Below, one piece after another: positions 26,743-36,952 of a stretch of 64,000 nt of DNA (its first letter is position 1; each line of letters begins with the position of its first letter). Location: assembly GCF_001644575.1 (NCBI RefSeq), contig NZ_CP015596.1, positions 5,208,001 to 5,272,000 of the forward strand, written 5' to 3'. The notes under the pieces are model-generated. The model ran no database searches. It was not told the DNA's origin and saw only the letters and a program-made list of their open reading frames with translations. The DNA is from Mycobacterium adipatum. GTDB lineage: Bacteria > Actinomycetota > Actinomycetes > Mycobacteriales > Mycobacteriaceae. The position numbers were made by a program, and so were the translations under genes.

Positions 26743-28446
26743 ATGCCCGGATCCGAGAACCAACCCCGTTTACCCGCAATCCTGACGGTCGATGACGACC
26801 CGGCCGTCTCCCGTGCGGTCGCCCGCGATCTGCGCCGCCACTACGGCGAGCGCTACCGCATCATCCGCGCCGAATCCGGCGCGGATGCCATCAATGCACT
26901 CAAGGAACTGAAGCTGCGCGGCGACACCGTCGCCGTCTTCGTCGCCGACTACCGGATGCCCGGGATGAGCGGTATCGAGTTCCTCGAACGCGCGATGGAC
27001 TTCTTCCCGCTGGCGCGCCGGGTGCTGTTGACGGCGTACGCCGACACCCACGCCGCCATCGACGCCATCAACGTCGTCGACCTGGACCACTACCTGCTCA
27101 AGCCCTGGGACCCCCCGCAGGAGAAGTTGTACCCGGTGATCGACGGGCTGCTGGAGGAATGGCGGGCCGTCGGTGACCGCGCCATGCCGTACACGAAGGT
27201 GATCGGGCACCGCTACAGCGACCGGTCCTGGGAGGTCCGGCAGTTTCTGGCGCGCAACGAGTACTCGTTCCGCTCGGTCAACGCCGAGGAACCCAAGGGG
27301 CAACAACTGCTGGAGGCCGCCGGCCTGGACGGCACCCGGCTGCCGGTGGTGATCACCGAAAAGGGCGAGACGCTCGTCGAGCCGACCGATGGCGAACTGG
27401 CCACCCTGCTCGGCCTGTCGACCAGTCCGTCTCTTCAGATGTATGACCTCGCCGTGATCGGCGGCGGGCCGGCCGGGCTGGCTGCCGCCGTGTACGGCGC
27501 CTCCGAGGGCCTCAAGACGGTGCTGATCGAGAAGTCCTCGACCGGCGGGCAGGCCGGGCGCAGTTCGAAGATCGAGAACTACCTCGGGTTCCCGACCGGC
27601 ATCTCGGGTGCGGAGCTGACCACCTCGGCACGCCGTCAGGCCGAGAAGTTCGGCGCGGAGGTCATCACCACGCAGGAGGCGGGACGGCTCGAGGTCAACG
27701 GCATCGGGGCGGCCCACTCGCTGCGCCTCAACGAGGAGCAGACCATCGGTGCCCGCGCGGTGATCCTGGCGACCGGCGTCGAGTACCGCCAGCTGGAGAT
27801 CACCGGGTGCTGGGAGAACCCCGCCGATCCGGGATGCAACTACATCGGCCGCGGCGTCTACTACGGGGCCTCGGTGTCCGACAACACCGAATGCGCCGGC
27901 GAACAGGTCTACATCGTCGGCGGCGCCAACTCGGCGGGCCAGGCCGCGATGTACATGTCGGAGACGGCCAAGACGGTGACCATGCTGATCCGCGGCCCGT
28001 CGCTGGAGGCCGGCATGTCGCAGTACCTGGTGGACCGGATCACCAAGACGGCCAACATCCACGTCCGGACCTGCACCGAGGTCGTCGACACCGTGGCGAC
28101 CGACGACAGGCTGTCCGGGCTGGTGCTGCTCGACAAGCGCACCGGCGAACGGGAAACCGTCGTCAGCGACCGGATGTGTTGTTTCATCGGCGCCACCCCG
28201 CGCACGGATTGGCTGGAGGAAGCGGGAATAGCCCGCGACGATCACGGCTTCATCCTGTCGGGGCCTGATCTCCGCGACAAGGTCGGCTGGACGCTGGACC
28301 GTCCACCGCACCACCTGGAAACCAGTGTCCCCGGCGTGTTCGTCGCCGGTGACGTGCGATCGGAATCCGCCAAACGGGTGGCCGCCGCGGTCGGTGAGGG
28401 CTCGATGGCAGTGATGTTGGTGCACAGGTATCTGGCGGAAGCCTGA
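26743..28446 (+). CDS. Response-regulator receiver fused to thioredoxin-reductase-like flavoprotein
   Basis: A 567-residue two-part protein. Residues 10-135 form a CheY-like receiver with acidic cluster Asp17-19, phosphoacceptor Asp69 (VADYRMPG), Thr in VLLTAYAD and Lys in YLLKPW. A linker with a thioredoxin-like segment (VIGHRYSDRSWEVRQFL) leads to a TrxR-type FAD/NAD(P)H module from about residue 232 (VIGGGPAGLAAA; second nucleotide fold YIVGGANSAGQAA). The redox CxxC of thioredoxin reductase is replaced by G-A-S-V in GVYYGASVSDN, so it cannot be an ordinary TrxR. The chosen ATG at 26743 lies 6 nt after TACTTG; a TTG upstream is the alternative. The next gene, 13 nt on, encodes the likely cognate kinase. 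Confidence 0.9.
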   Translation: MPGSENQPRLPAILTVDDDPAVSRAVARDLRRHYGERYRIIRAESGADAINALKELKLRGDTVAVFVADYRMPGMSGIEFLERAMDFFPLARRVLLTAYADTHAAIDAINVVDLDHYLLKPWDPPQEKLYPVIDGLLEEWRAVGDRAMPYTKVIGHRYSDRSWEVRQFLARNEYSFRSVNAEEPKGQQLLEAAGLDGTRLPVVITEKGETLVEPTDGELATLLGLSTSPSLQMYDLAVIGGGPAGLAAAVYGASEGLKTVLIEKSSTGGQAGRSSKIENYLGFPTGISGAELTTSARRQAEKFGAEVITTQEAGRLEVNGIGAAHSLRLNEEQTIGARAVILATGVEYRQLEITGCWENPADPGCNYIGRGVYYGASVSDNTECAGEQVYIVGGANSAGQAAMYMSETAKTVTMLIRGPSLEAGMSQYLVDRITKTANIHVRTCTEVVDTVATDDRLSGLVLLDKRTGERETVVSDRMCCFIGATPRTDWLEEAGIARDDHGFILSGPDLRDKVGWTLDRPPHHLETSVPGVFVAGDVRSESAKRVAAAVGEGSMAVMLVHRYLAEA

Positions 28447-28459
28447 GAGGACGACAGCG

Positions 28460-29965
28460 ATGGGCTCCCAGCACGGTGAAGAGTGTGTGCGCGATGAGCT
28501 GCGCACCCTGTTCCTCTTCGAGCACCTCTCCGACGAACAGCTGGACATCCTCTGCGAGGCCGGCCATATCGAGACGTTCCCGGCGGGACCGATCGTCGTC
28601 GAGGGTGAACGAGCGACCTGTTTCTACGTCTTGATCGACGGCGAGCTGGTCATGTCGAAGCGCTCCGGCGGCGTCGACATCCAGACCAACCGCACCTCCC
28701 AGCGCGGCGTGTACTTCGGTGCGTGGTCGGCCTACATCCCCGGCGAGGAGCAGCTCTACCAGGCGTCGGTGCGGCTGGTCGCCGACTCGCGGATCTTCGT
28801 GCTGCAGGCCGACACCTTCGCCGAGTTCATGCGCACACAGTTCCCGATGGCGGTGCATCTGATGGAGGGACAGCTGGTCGGCGGACGCCGGCAGAGCCAG
28901 ATCATCGGTCAGCGCGAAAAGCTGCTGGCCTTGGGCACCATCACCGCCGGACTCACCCACCAACTCAACAACCCGGCCGCGGCCACCGCGCGCGCCGTCG
29001 CCGATCTGCGCGAGGGCGTCGGGCACATGCGCCACAAGCTGGCCATGGTGGCCGAGGCGAAGTTCACTCCCGAAGCGCTGCGCGTCCTGGTGAACATGCA
29101 GGATCAGGTCGCCGAGCAGGTGGCCAAGAACAAGGGCGTGGAGCTGTCCGCGCTGGAGACCTCCGACCGCGAGGACGAACTCGGTGACTGGCTGGAGGAT
29201 CACAACATCATCGGGGCCTGGGATTACGCGCCGACGTTCGTGGAGGCCGGCCTGGACACCGACTGGCTGGAACGTGTCGCGGCGGTCATCGAGGATTCCG
29301 ATTCCACCGCCTCGCTGCAGGGCGCGATCGGCTGGCTGAAGTACACCATCGACAACGAACTGCGGATGAACGAGATCGCCGAGGCCAGCAAGCGGATCTC
29401 CGCCCTGCTCGCGGGCGCCAAACAGTATTCGCAGATGGACCGCGGCAGCTACGGCAGTGCCGATGTGCACGAGTTGCTGCGCAGCACCATCATGATGTTC
29501 GGCGACAAGATCGGCGGGCCCGGCAAGGGTAAGCCGGTGTCGATCGTCAAGGATCTGGACAAGACGCTACCCGAATTGCAGTGCTACCCCGGTGATCTCA
29601 ACCAGGTGTGGACCAATATCATCGACAATGCGATCCAGGCGATGGACGGGCACGGCACGCTGACCATCCGGACCGCTCGGGAGAACGAGCAGATGATCCG
29701 GGTGGAGATCTGTGATGACGGCCCGGGCATCCCCGAAGACGTCATCGAGCGCATCTTCACCCCGTTCTTCACCACCAAGCCGTTCGGGGAGGGCACCGGT
29801 CTGGGCCTGGACCTGGCCTGGCGCATCGTGGTCGAAAAGCACGGCGGCAACATCTCGGTGCAGAGCAGGCCCGGCGATACCCGGTTCGCCGTCTGCCTCC
29901 CCCTGGTGGCGCCGGCTCCGCTGACGCCGACACCGGGTCAACTCTCGGCGGCCGGCACCGAATGA
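28460..29965 (+). CDS. Sensor histidine kinase with cyclic-nucleotide-binding domain
   Basis: A 501-residue cytoplasmic kinase with no membrane segment. Residues 12-140 form a cNMP/Crp-type sensory domain (FLFEHLSDEQLDILCEAGH). The H-box is LTHQLNNP with phosphoacceptor His167. A helical insert (about 195-315) precedes the ATPase domain, with N-box (VWTNIIDNAIQAM), G1 (DDGPGIPE), F-box (FTPFFTTKPF) and G2 (GTGLGLDLA). It is probably the partner of the receiver-flavoprotein 13 nt upstream. Whether the sensor domain binds cAMP, another nucleotide or haem cannot be told; the usual RxA phosphate-binding signature is not obvious. Confidence 0.92.
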   Translation: MGSQHGEECVRDELRTLFLFEHLSDEQLDILCEAGHIETFPAGPIVVEGERATCFYVLIDGELVMSKRSGGVDIQTNRTSQRGVYFGAWSAYIPGEEQLYQASVRLVADSRIFVLQADTFAEFMRTQFPMAVHLMEGQLVGGRRQSQIIGQREKLLALGTITAGLTHQLNNPAAATARAVADLREGVGHMRHKLAMVAEAKFTPEALRVLVNMQDQVAEQVAKNKGVELSALETSDREDELGDWLEDHNIIGAWDYAPTFVEAGLDTDWLERVAAVIEDSDSTASLQGAIGWLKYTIDNELRMNEIAEASKRISALLAGAKQYSQMDRGSYGSADVHELLRSTIMMFGDKIGGPGKGKPVSIVKDLDKTLPELQCYPGDLNQVWTNIIDNAIQAMDGHGTLTIRTARENEQMIRVEICDDGPGIPEDVIERIFTPFFTTKPFGEGTGLGLDLAWRIVVEKHGGNISVQSRPGDTRFAVCLPLVAPAPLTPTPGQLSAAGTE

Positions 29966-30023
29966 TCCGAATCGGTCTGCGCGGATCGGAATAGCCACCT
30001 TCGCCGCAGCGGTTGACCCGACC

Positions 30024-30869
30024 ATGGGTAAACCAGACTTGGGCAGGTTCGGCGTTTTCGGTCACTACAGCCAGTGGCAGCAGCTCTCGGGTGCGCAACT
30101 GCGCGATATCGAGGGTCTCGGGTACGGCGCGATCTGGGCGGGTGGTTCGCCGCCGGCCGAGCTCGAGTGGGTCGATCCGATCCTGGCCGCCACGGATTCC
30201 TTGCAGCTCGCGACCGGCATCGTCAACATCTGGACCGCCGCCGCCGGACCGACCGCGGACTCCTTCCACCGCATCGACAAGGAGTACCCCGGCCGGTTCC
30301 TGCTCGGCATCGGCGTGGGCCACCCGGAGGCGCACACCGAGTACCGCAAGCCCTACGACGCGCTCAACGATTACCTCGACGAACTCGATCGGCACGGGGT
30401 GCCCAAGGACCGCATCGTGGTGGCCGCGCTCGGGCCGCAGGTGCTCAAGCTCTCGGCCCGCCGCAGCGCGGGAGCGCACCCGTACCTCACCACCCCCGAA
30501 CACACCCGGGCCGCCCGCGAGCTCATCGGCGCCGACGCCTTCCTCGCCCCGGAACACAAGGTGGTGCCGACCACCGATGCCGCCAAGGCCCGTGAGGTCG
30601 GCCGCAAGGCCCTGGAGATCTACCTCAACCTCGCCAACTACCTCAACAACTGGCGCCGGCTGGGCTTCACCGACGCCGATCTCGTCAAGCCCGGCGGCGA
30701 TGCGCTGGTCGACGCCGTGGTCGCCTACGGCAGCACCGATGCGATCGCCGCGCGACTGCAACAACATCTCACCGCAGGCGCCGACCACGTTCCGGTTCAG
30801 GTGTTGACGGGTACTGACAAGCTGGTGCCTGCGCTCGCAGAACTTGCCGGCCCGCTCGGCCTGCAGTAA
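30024..30869 (+). CDS. LLM-class F420-dependent oxidoreductase (first)
   Basis: A 281-residue luciferase-like TIM-barrel protein. It has the block LGYGAIWAGGSP, the LATGIVNIWTA strand, and PGRFLLGIGVGHPEAHTEYRKPYDALNDYLDELD, typical of the F420-dependent Rv3463-type subgroup. These enzymes use reduced F420 as hydride donor; the substrate is unknown. The ATG at 30024 follows the kinase by 58 nt. The next gene is a paralogue (about two-thirds identical by eye), so the pair arose by tandem duplication. Confidence 0.9.
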   Translation: MGKPDLGRFGVFGHYSQWQQLSGAQLRDIEGLGYGAIWAGGSPPAELEWVDPILAATDSLQLATGIVNIWTAAAGPTADSFHRIDKEYPGRFLLGIGVGHPEAHTEYRKPYDALNDYLDELDRHGVPKDRIVVAALGPQVLKLSARRSAGAHPYLTTPEHTRAARELIGADAFLAPEHKVVPTTDAAKAREVGRKALEIYLNLANYLNNWRRLGFTDADLVKPGGDALVDAVVAYGSTDAIAARLQQHLTAGADHVPVQVLTGTDKLVPALAELAGPLGLQ

Positions 30870-30894
30870 CGAGACTCGGAATTAAGGACGATTC

Positions 30895-31746
30895 ATGACC
30901 GACGCTGTCACGCTCAAACCCGACCTCGGCCGCTTCGGCGTCTGGACCTTCGGCGTCCCCCAACCCGACCAAGTCGCCGAGATCGAGAAGCTCGGCTACG
31001 GCGCGGTGTGGATCGGCGGATCGCCGAAGGGCAATCTGGAATACGTCGAACCGCTGCTGGAGGCCACCGAGAACCTTCAGCTGGCCACCGGCATCGTCAA
31101 CGTGTGGACCGCCGAGGCCGACGAGGTCGCGCAGGCCTACCACCGGGTGGAGAAGGCCTTTCCGGGCCGGTTCCTGCTCGGGATCGGCATCGGGCACCCT
31201 GAACACACCGAGGAGTACCGCAAGCCCTACGACGTGTTGGTCGAATACCTGGATGCGCTCGACGCGCAGAAGGTGCCGACCAGCCGCCGGGTCGTCGCCG
31301 CGCTCGGGCCCAAGGTGCTCGAGCTGGCGGCCGCCCGCAGCGCCGGCGCGCATCCGTACCTGACCACCCCCGAGCACACCGGCCAGGCGCGCAACCTCAT
31401 CGGTAACACCGTCTTCCTGGCACCCGAGCACAAGGTGGTGCTCGGTACCGATGCGGAGGAGGCCCGCGAGGTCGGCCGCGGCGCCGTGGACTTCTACCTG
31501 AATCTGAGCAACTACCTGAACAACTGGCGCCGGCTCGGTTTCACCGAGGACGATATCGCCAAGCCGGGCAGCGACCGGCTGATCGATGCGGTGGTGGCGC
31601 ACGGCGACGCCACCGCGATTGCGGCGCGGCTGCACCAGCATCTGGAGGCCGGCGCCGATCACGTGGCCATCCAGGTGCTCGGCGGCTGGGACAAGCTCAT
31701 CCCCACCCTCGCCGAACTGGCGGGTCCGCTGGGCCTGCAGCGGTAG
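30895..31746 (+). CDS. LLM-class F420-dependent oxidoreductase (second)
   Basis: A 283-residue paralogue of the preceding gene with the same blocks (LGYGAVWIGGSP, ATGIVNVWTAEAD, PGRFLLGIGIGHPEHTEEYRKPYD) and the shared C-terminal LAELAGPLGLQ. It is positioned like Rv3463 between infA-side genes and rmlB. The ATG at 30895 is preceded by AAGGACG. The product should bind F420; its substrate is unknown. Confidence 0.9.
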   Translation: MTDAVTLKPDLGRFGVWTFGVPQPDQVAEIEKLGYGAVWIGGSPKGNLEYVEPLLEATENLQLATGIVNVWTAEADEVAQAYHRVEKAFPGRFLLGIGIGHPEHTEEYRKPYDVLVEYLDALDAQKVPTSRRVVAALGPKVLELAAARSAGAHPYLTTPEHTGQARNLIGNTVFLAPEHKVVLGTDAEEAREVGRGAVDFYLNLSNYLNNWRRLGFTEDDIAKPGSDRLIDAVVAHGDATAIAARLHQHLEAGADHVAIQVLGGWDKLIPTLAELAGPLGLQR

Positions 31747-31754
31747 CCCGATAG

Positions 31755-33358
<1,604 letters not shown>

Positions 33359-33361
33359 CCG

Positions 33362-34108
33362 TCACGTGTGCTTGGCCATGAAACGGCGCAACAGCGGCAC
33401 GGCGACCGCCACGTTGTAGATCCCGCCGACAAGCAGATAGGGCCACCACGTGCCGTGCGCGCAGGCGACCCAGAACGCCTTGGCCGCCCAGTACGGCGGC
33501 AGCACACCGAAGGCGAGGTTCCACGCCGAGTCGATGAACCACGGCAGGCACGGTAACCCGGCGATCAGCATGCCCAACGCCCGCACCATCGCAATGCCCT
33601 GAATCTTGTTGCCCGCGAACGAAACGATCAGCAGCAGCGTCACCACCGCCGACAGTCCGGCGACGAGCCCGATCGGCAGCAACACCGGGATCACACCGGG
33701 TTCGGCGAGGCCGCTCAGCGAAATAGTCGCCACGACATAGACCACCGTCACCAGCAGGACCGTCGCCGCGCGGTACAGCAGGAACGTCCACAACCGCACC
33801 GGTGTCACCCGCAGTGCGGTCAGGGTGCCGGCGTCCACTTCGTCGAGCACCAGGAAGGCCGCCAGTCCCCCGGCGATGATGATGCTGGTGAGCAGCAGAA
33901 AAGCGGTGAGCACCAACGGGTAGTAGGGCACCAGGTCGAAGGCGTACCGCTCGGCCAGCATCTCGGTGGCCATCGGGGTCAGCACCGCGACGGCGGTGGT
34001 CCAGATCACCGGCGCAACCACCAGCATCACCAGCAGCGGGTCCCGGTAGGTACCGCGAATGTCGTTGCGGGCGAATGCGGCAAGAGCACGAGCGGAAGAC
34101 GCCGTCAC
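33362..34108 (-). CDS. ABC-2 type exporter permease (second permease)
   Basis: A 248-residue integral membrane protein with about six helices of the ABC-2 fold (segments LLVMLVVAPVIWTTAVAVL, LTAFLLLTSIIIAGGLAAFLV, TVLLVTVVYVVATISL). It starts with GTG at 34108, overlapping the stop of the first permease (GTGA). With the ATPase and the other permease it forms a heterodimeric exporter. The substrate, perhaps a drug, lipid or polyketide, is not evident. It is convergent with rmlC, 3 nt away. Confidence 0.88.
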   Translation of the reverse strand: MTASSARALAAFARNDIRGTYRDPLLVMLVVAPVIWTTAVAVLTPMATEMLAERYAFDLVPYYPLVLTAFLLLTSIIIAGGLAAFLVLDEVDAGTLTALRVTPVRLWTFLLYRAATVLLVTVVYVVATISLSGLAEPGVIPVLLPIGLVAGLSAVVTLLLIVSFAGNKIQGIAMVRALGMLIAGLPCLPWFIDSAWNLAFGVLPPYWAAKAFWVACAHGTWWPYLLVGGIYNVAVAVPLLRRFMAKHT

Positions 34109-34818
34109 GGCGCACCCGACTTCGAGGTGACGTAGCGGTCGAAGAGCACCCGGGCGGCCTTGCCCAACACCGCCAGACACAGCACGGGATAGGCGACCGC
34201 ATAGACCCACTGCCACCCGGCCGGATCCACCTGGTCAAACGCAACCCCGGACAACAGCATCGGCCCTTGGACCGGAAACAGGTACAGCACGGGGTGGGGC
34301 CACAGACCCGAGTAGTGGATCACCGGCGGCACCAGCATGATCGACAGCGGGATGGTGGCGGCCAGAAACCAGTCGGTGACCGACGCGAACGGCAGCGAGG
34401 TGATGAAGCCGACAAGGAGCATCAGCAACGTGCCGAGCACCACCGCGAGTACCAACGGGACCGGCCGGTAGTCCAACCCGTGCGCGACCGTCACGACTAT
34501 CACGGCCACCAACAGCGAGATAGCGGTCAAGACAGCAAGTTTCGCCGTCAGATACTCCCAGAACCGCAGCGGCGTCGACAGCAGCGCCCCCAGTGTGCGT
34601 TCCTGCTTGTCGAAGAAGACCGACCCGCCGATGAAGAAGAACCCGATGATGGCGATATCGCCGGCCAGCACATAGGGCTCGGCGACCGGACGCACGTGGT
34701 GTGGCATCGGCAGCAGCACCGCCAGCCAGATGAGCCCGGAGAAGACGGCGGCGTGCAGAAACTTCTGCCGCCATTGCAGCAACAGTTCCAGTCGGGTCGC
34801 CGACACCAGTCGGTTCAT
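34105..34818 (-). CDS. ABC-2 type exporter permease (first permease)
   Basis: A 237-residue membrane protein with about six helices (LHAAVFSGLIWLAVLLPM, VLAGDIAIIGFFFIGGSVFF, LVLAVVLGTLLMLLVGFI). The FDKQERTLGALLSTPL loop is typical of ABC-2 permeases. It begins at ATG 34818, overlapping the ATPase stop (ATGA). The longer open frame upstream is a shadow of the ATPase gene. It is part of a three-gene coupled exporter operon. Confidence 0.88.
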   Translation of the reverse strand: MNRLVSATRLELLLQWRQKFLHAAVFSGLIWLAVLLPMPHHVRPVAEPYVLAGDIAIIGFFFIGGSVFFDKQERTLGALLSTPLRFWEYLTAKLAVLTAISLLVAVIVVTVAHGLDYRPVPLVLAVVLGTLLMLLVGFITSLPFASVTDWFLAATIPLSIMLVPPVIHYSGLWPHPVLYLFPVQGPMLLSGVAFDQVDPAGWQWVYAVAYPVLCLAVLGKAARVLFDRYVTSKSGAP

Positions 34819-35699
34819 GACAGCCGCCGACCGGTCACCTCGACGAACACGTCGTCCAGGCTGGCTTCCCGACTGTGGATGGTCTCGATGTGGCAGTCCC
34901 GCAATACGGCGTGGAACTTCGGGTCGTCGGCCAAACCGTCCAACTCGAAGTCGGCTGTTTCGCGCATTCCGCCCGACCGGTACTGCACCCGGACCCGGCG
35001 CTGGCTGCGTGCGATCTTGAGCTCCGCCGGCGCGTCGAGCGCCGCGATCCTGCCGTCGACGACGAACGCCACCCGGTCGCAGAGCTCGTCGGCCGTCGCC
35101 ATGTCGTGGGTGGTGAGAAAGACCGTCCGTCCGCGCAGCTTCAGGTCCACGATGATGTCCTTGACCTTGCGCGCGTTGACCGGGTCCAGGCCGGAGGTCG
35201 GCTCGTCGAGGAACAGCAGCTCGGGCTCGTTGATCAGTGCTCGGGCGAAGGTCAGCCGCATCTGCATTCCCTTGGAGTACGCGCCGACCCGGATCTGTGC
35301 GGCATCGGCGAGATCGACCGAATCGAGCAGTTCCATCGGGTCGGCGGTGGGACCGTCGTACAAGGACGCGAAGAACCGGAGGTTCTCCAGTCCGGTGAGC
35401 TTGTGATAGTGGTTGGGCAGCTCGAAGGACACGCCGACGCGTTGGTAGTAGTCCGGCCCCCACTCCAGAGGGTCCTTGCCCCACACGGTGGCCTGGCCGC
35501 CGTGGTCCCGGAGCAGCCCGATGAGCAGCTTCTGGGTGGTCGATTTTCCGGCGCCGCTCGGGCCGAGCAACCCGAAGATCTCACCTCTGCCGACGGTGAA
35601 GTCCATCCCGCGGATCGCCGGTCGGGCCGCCTTGGGGTAGCTGAACGTCAGGTCGTGGACGCGTATGACGTCCGGGGGGTGCCCTGTTTCGGTTCGCAT
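34815..35699 (-). CDS. ABC exporter ATP-binding protein
   Basis: A 294-residue ATPase of the DrrA/CcmA type. It has Walker A GPSGAGKST, signature YSKGMQMRLTFARA, Walker B ELLFLDEPTSGLDP and the switch His in LTTHDMATADEL. A C-terminal extension of about 70 residues follows the core. It is first in the leftward operon with two permeases and divergent from a small winged-helix regulator. Such regulators usually repress the exporter until substrate appears. Confidence 0.93.
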   Translation of the reverse strand: MRTETGHPPDVIRVHDLTFSYPKAARPAIRGMDFTVGRGEIFGLLGPSGAGKSTTQKLLIGLLRDHGGQATVWGKDPLEWGPDYYQRVGVSFELPNHYHKLTGLENLRFFASLYDGPTADPMELLDSVDLADAAQIRVGAYSKGMQMRLTFARALINEPELLFLDEPTSGLDPVNARKVKDIIVDLKLRGRTVFLTTHDMATADELCDRVAFVVDGRIAALDAPAELKIARSQRRVRVQYRSGGMRETADFELDGLADDPKFHAVLRDCHIETIHSREASLDDVFVEVTGRRLS

Positions 35700-35801
35700 C
35701 GGTGCGCAGTCGTCCCTCGGTCGGGTGCACCGCCGGTGTCCGGCGGTGCACAGCTGAATACCAATTCCGACCAGACTTCCCGGAGCACCGGCGACAACAG
35801 T

Positions 35802-35815
35802 ACTAAACTTTCAGT
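35802..35815. promoter_or_regulatory. Dyad operator in ABC exporter / wHTH spacer
   Basis: ACTAAACTTTCAGT is a 14-bp dyad with one mismatched pair, set in an AT-rich patch of the 152-nt divergent spacer. It is placed to control both the exporter operon and the regulator. Confidence 0.5.
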
Positions 35816-35851
35816 AATAATTGAAGCCTATTGGTTGCGAGGAGAATTCCG

Positions 35852-36313
35852 GTGCCGGCAGCGCCCGATCCACAGCTTTCCGCCGAACAGCTCGCCATGG
35901 TGTTGGCCGGCCTCGGGCTGCAACGCATGACCGCGCGGGTGCTCGCCACATTGCTGTTCACCGAACAGCCCAGCATGACCATGTCCGAGCTCGGCGACGT
36001 CCTGCACGCGAGCGCGGGATCCATCTCCGGGGCACTCAAGATGCTCACGTCGGTGGGCCTGGCCGAACGGGTGCCCGCGCCGGCCAGTCGGCGCGATCAT
36101 TTCCGGCTCCGCGACGATGCCTGGGCCACCTTGTTCACCAGTCAGAATGCGACTCTCGCCGCGATGCAGTCCGCCGCCGAGGCCGGTATCGCCGCCACCG
36201 GCGAGGACAGCCCGGCGCATCGGCGCCTCGGCCAGATGCGCGACTTCTACGCCTTCCTCACAGACGAGATCCCGGCGCTGCTGGATCGGTGGTATCAGCA
36301 GCGCGACACCTAG
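35852..36313 (+). CDS. MarR/GbsR-like winged-helix regulator
   Basis: A 153-residue winged-helix DNA-binding protein. The HTH lies around residues 45-70 (SMTMSELGDVLHASAGSISGALKMLTSVGLAERV), followed by a wing and a C-terminal helical dimerisation region. The GTG at 35852 is preferred because GGAG lies 8 nt upstream; a TTG further 5' has no such site. It diverges from an ABC exporter and is the obvious candidate to control it. Confidence 0.85.
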   Translation: MPAAPDPQLSAEQLAMVLAGLGLQRMTARVLATLLFTEQPSMTMSELGDVLHASAGSISGALKMLTSVGLAERVPAPASRRDHFRLRDDAWATLFTSQNATLAAMQSAAEAGIAATGEDSPAHRRLGQMRDFYAFLTDEIPALLDRWYQQRDT

Positions 36314-36328
36314 CCGACACCGCGGCGC

Positions 36329-36952
36329 TTACTCCTCTCGCTCCGCCGGGGCCGGCAGCAGACCCACTTGGCGGTACACCTGCCGCAGGTACCGGCGCAT
36401 CTCGTCGGTGTCGGGTGGATTCGGCTGCAGCACGCGGTAGGTGATCGCGCCGACGATCATGTCGATGGCGACGTCGAGGTCCGCATCAGGGTCGACGGTC
36501 CCTGCCGCGCGGGCCCGCTCGAGCAGGCGGGTGGCCATGTGCCGACGCGGCACGATGTAGCGCTCCCAATAGCGGGCCATCAACTCCGGGTGGCTGACCG
36601 CCGACCCGAAAATCCGGGCGACCAAGGCCCGGTACTGGTGGGTGGACGTGGCGACGGCCGCGCTCTCGATGGCCGCTTCGACCACCGCGTACGGTGACTG
36701 CACCTCGACGACATCCGGTGCCGCCCGTCCGACGTCCTCGGCCACCAGGGTCTCGATCGCGGCGGCGAGCAGGTCTTCCTTGCCCGACCAGCGCCGATAG
36801 ATCGTCGGTTTGCCCACTCCCGCTCGCTTGGCGATCTGCTCGATGCTCACACCCTCGACCCCCTTGTCGATGAACAGCGCCAGAGCGGCCTGCAGGATCG
36901 CGCGGTCGGCAGCGGCATCACGCGGTCGCCCCCGGCCGGTGCGTTCGTTCAT
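36329..36952 (-). CDS. TetR-family repressor
   Basis: A 207-residue TetR regulator with an N-terminal HTH (ALALFIDKGVEGVSIEQIAKR then AGVGKPTIYRRW) and a C-terminal ligand domain of the TetR_C_16-like type. The ATG at 36952 overlaps the stop of the upstream FAD monooxygenase (ATGA), so enzyme and repressor are made together. The likely operator is the palindrome in front of the monooxygenase, giving autoregulation. The inducer is unknown but may be the monooxygenase substrate. Confidence 0.9.
   Translation of the reverse strand: MNERTGRGRPRDAAADRAILQAALALFIDKGVEGVSIEQIAKRAGVGKPTIYRRWSGKEDLLAAAIETLVAEDVGRAAPDVVEVQSPYAVVEAAIESAAVATSTHQYRALVARIFGSAVSHPELMARYWERYIVPRRHMATRLLERARAAGTVDPDADLDVAIDMIVGAITYRVLQPNPPDTDEMRRYLRQVYRQVGLLPAPAEREE

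Noticed and set aside
26770..28548. 592-codon frame antisense to the receiver-flavoprotein
   Set aside because: A composition-driven shadow; the sense strand has receiver and FAD motifs.
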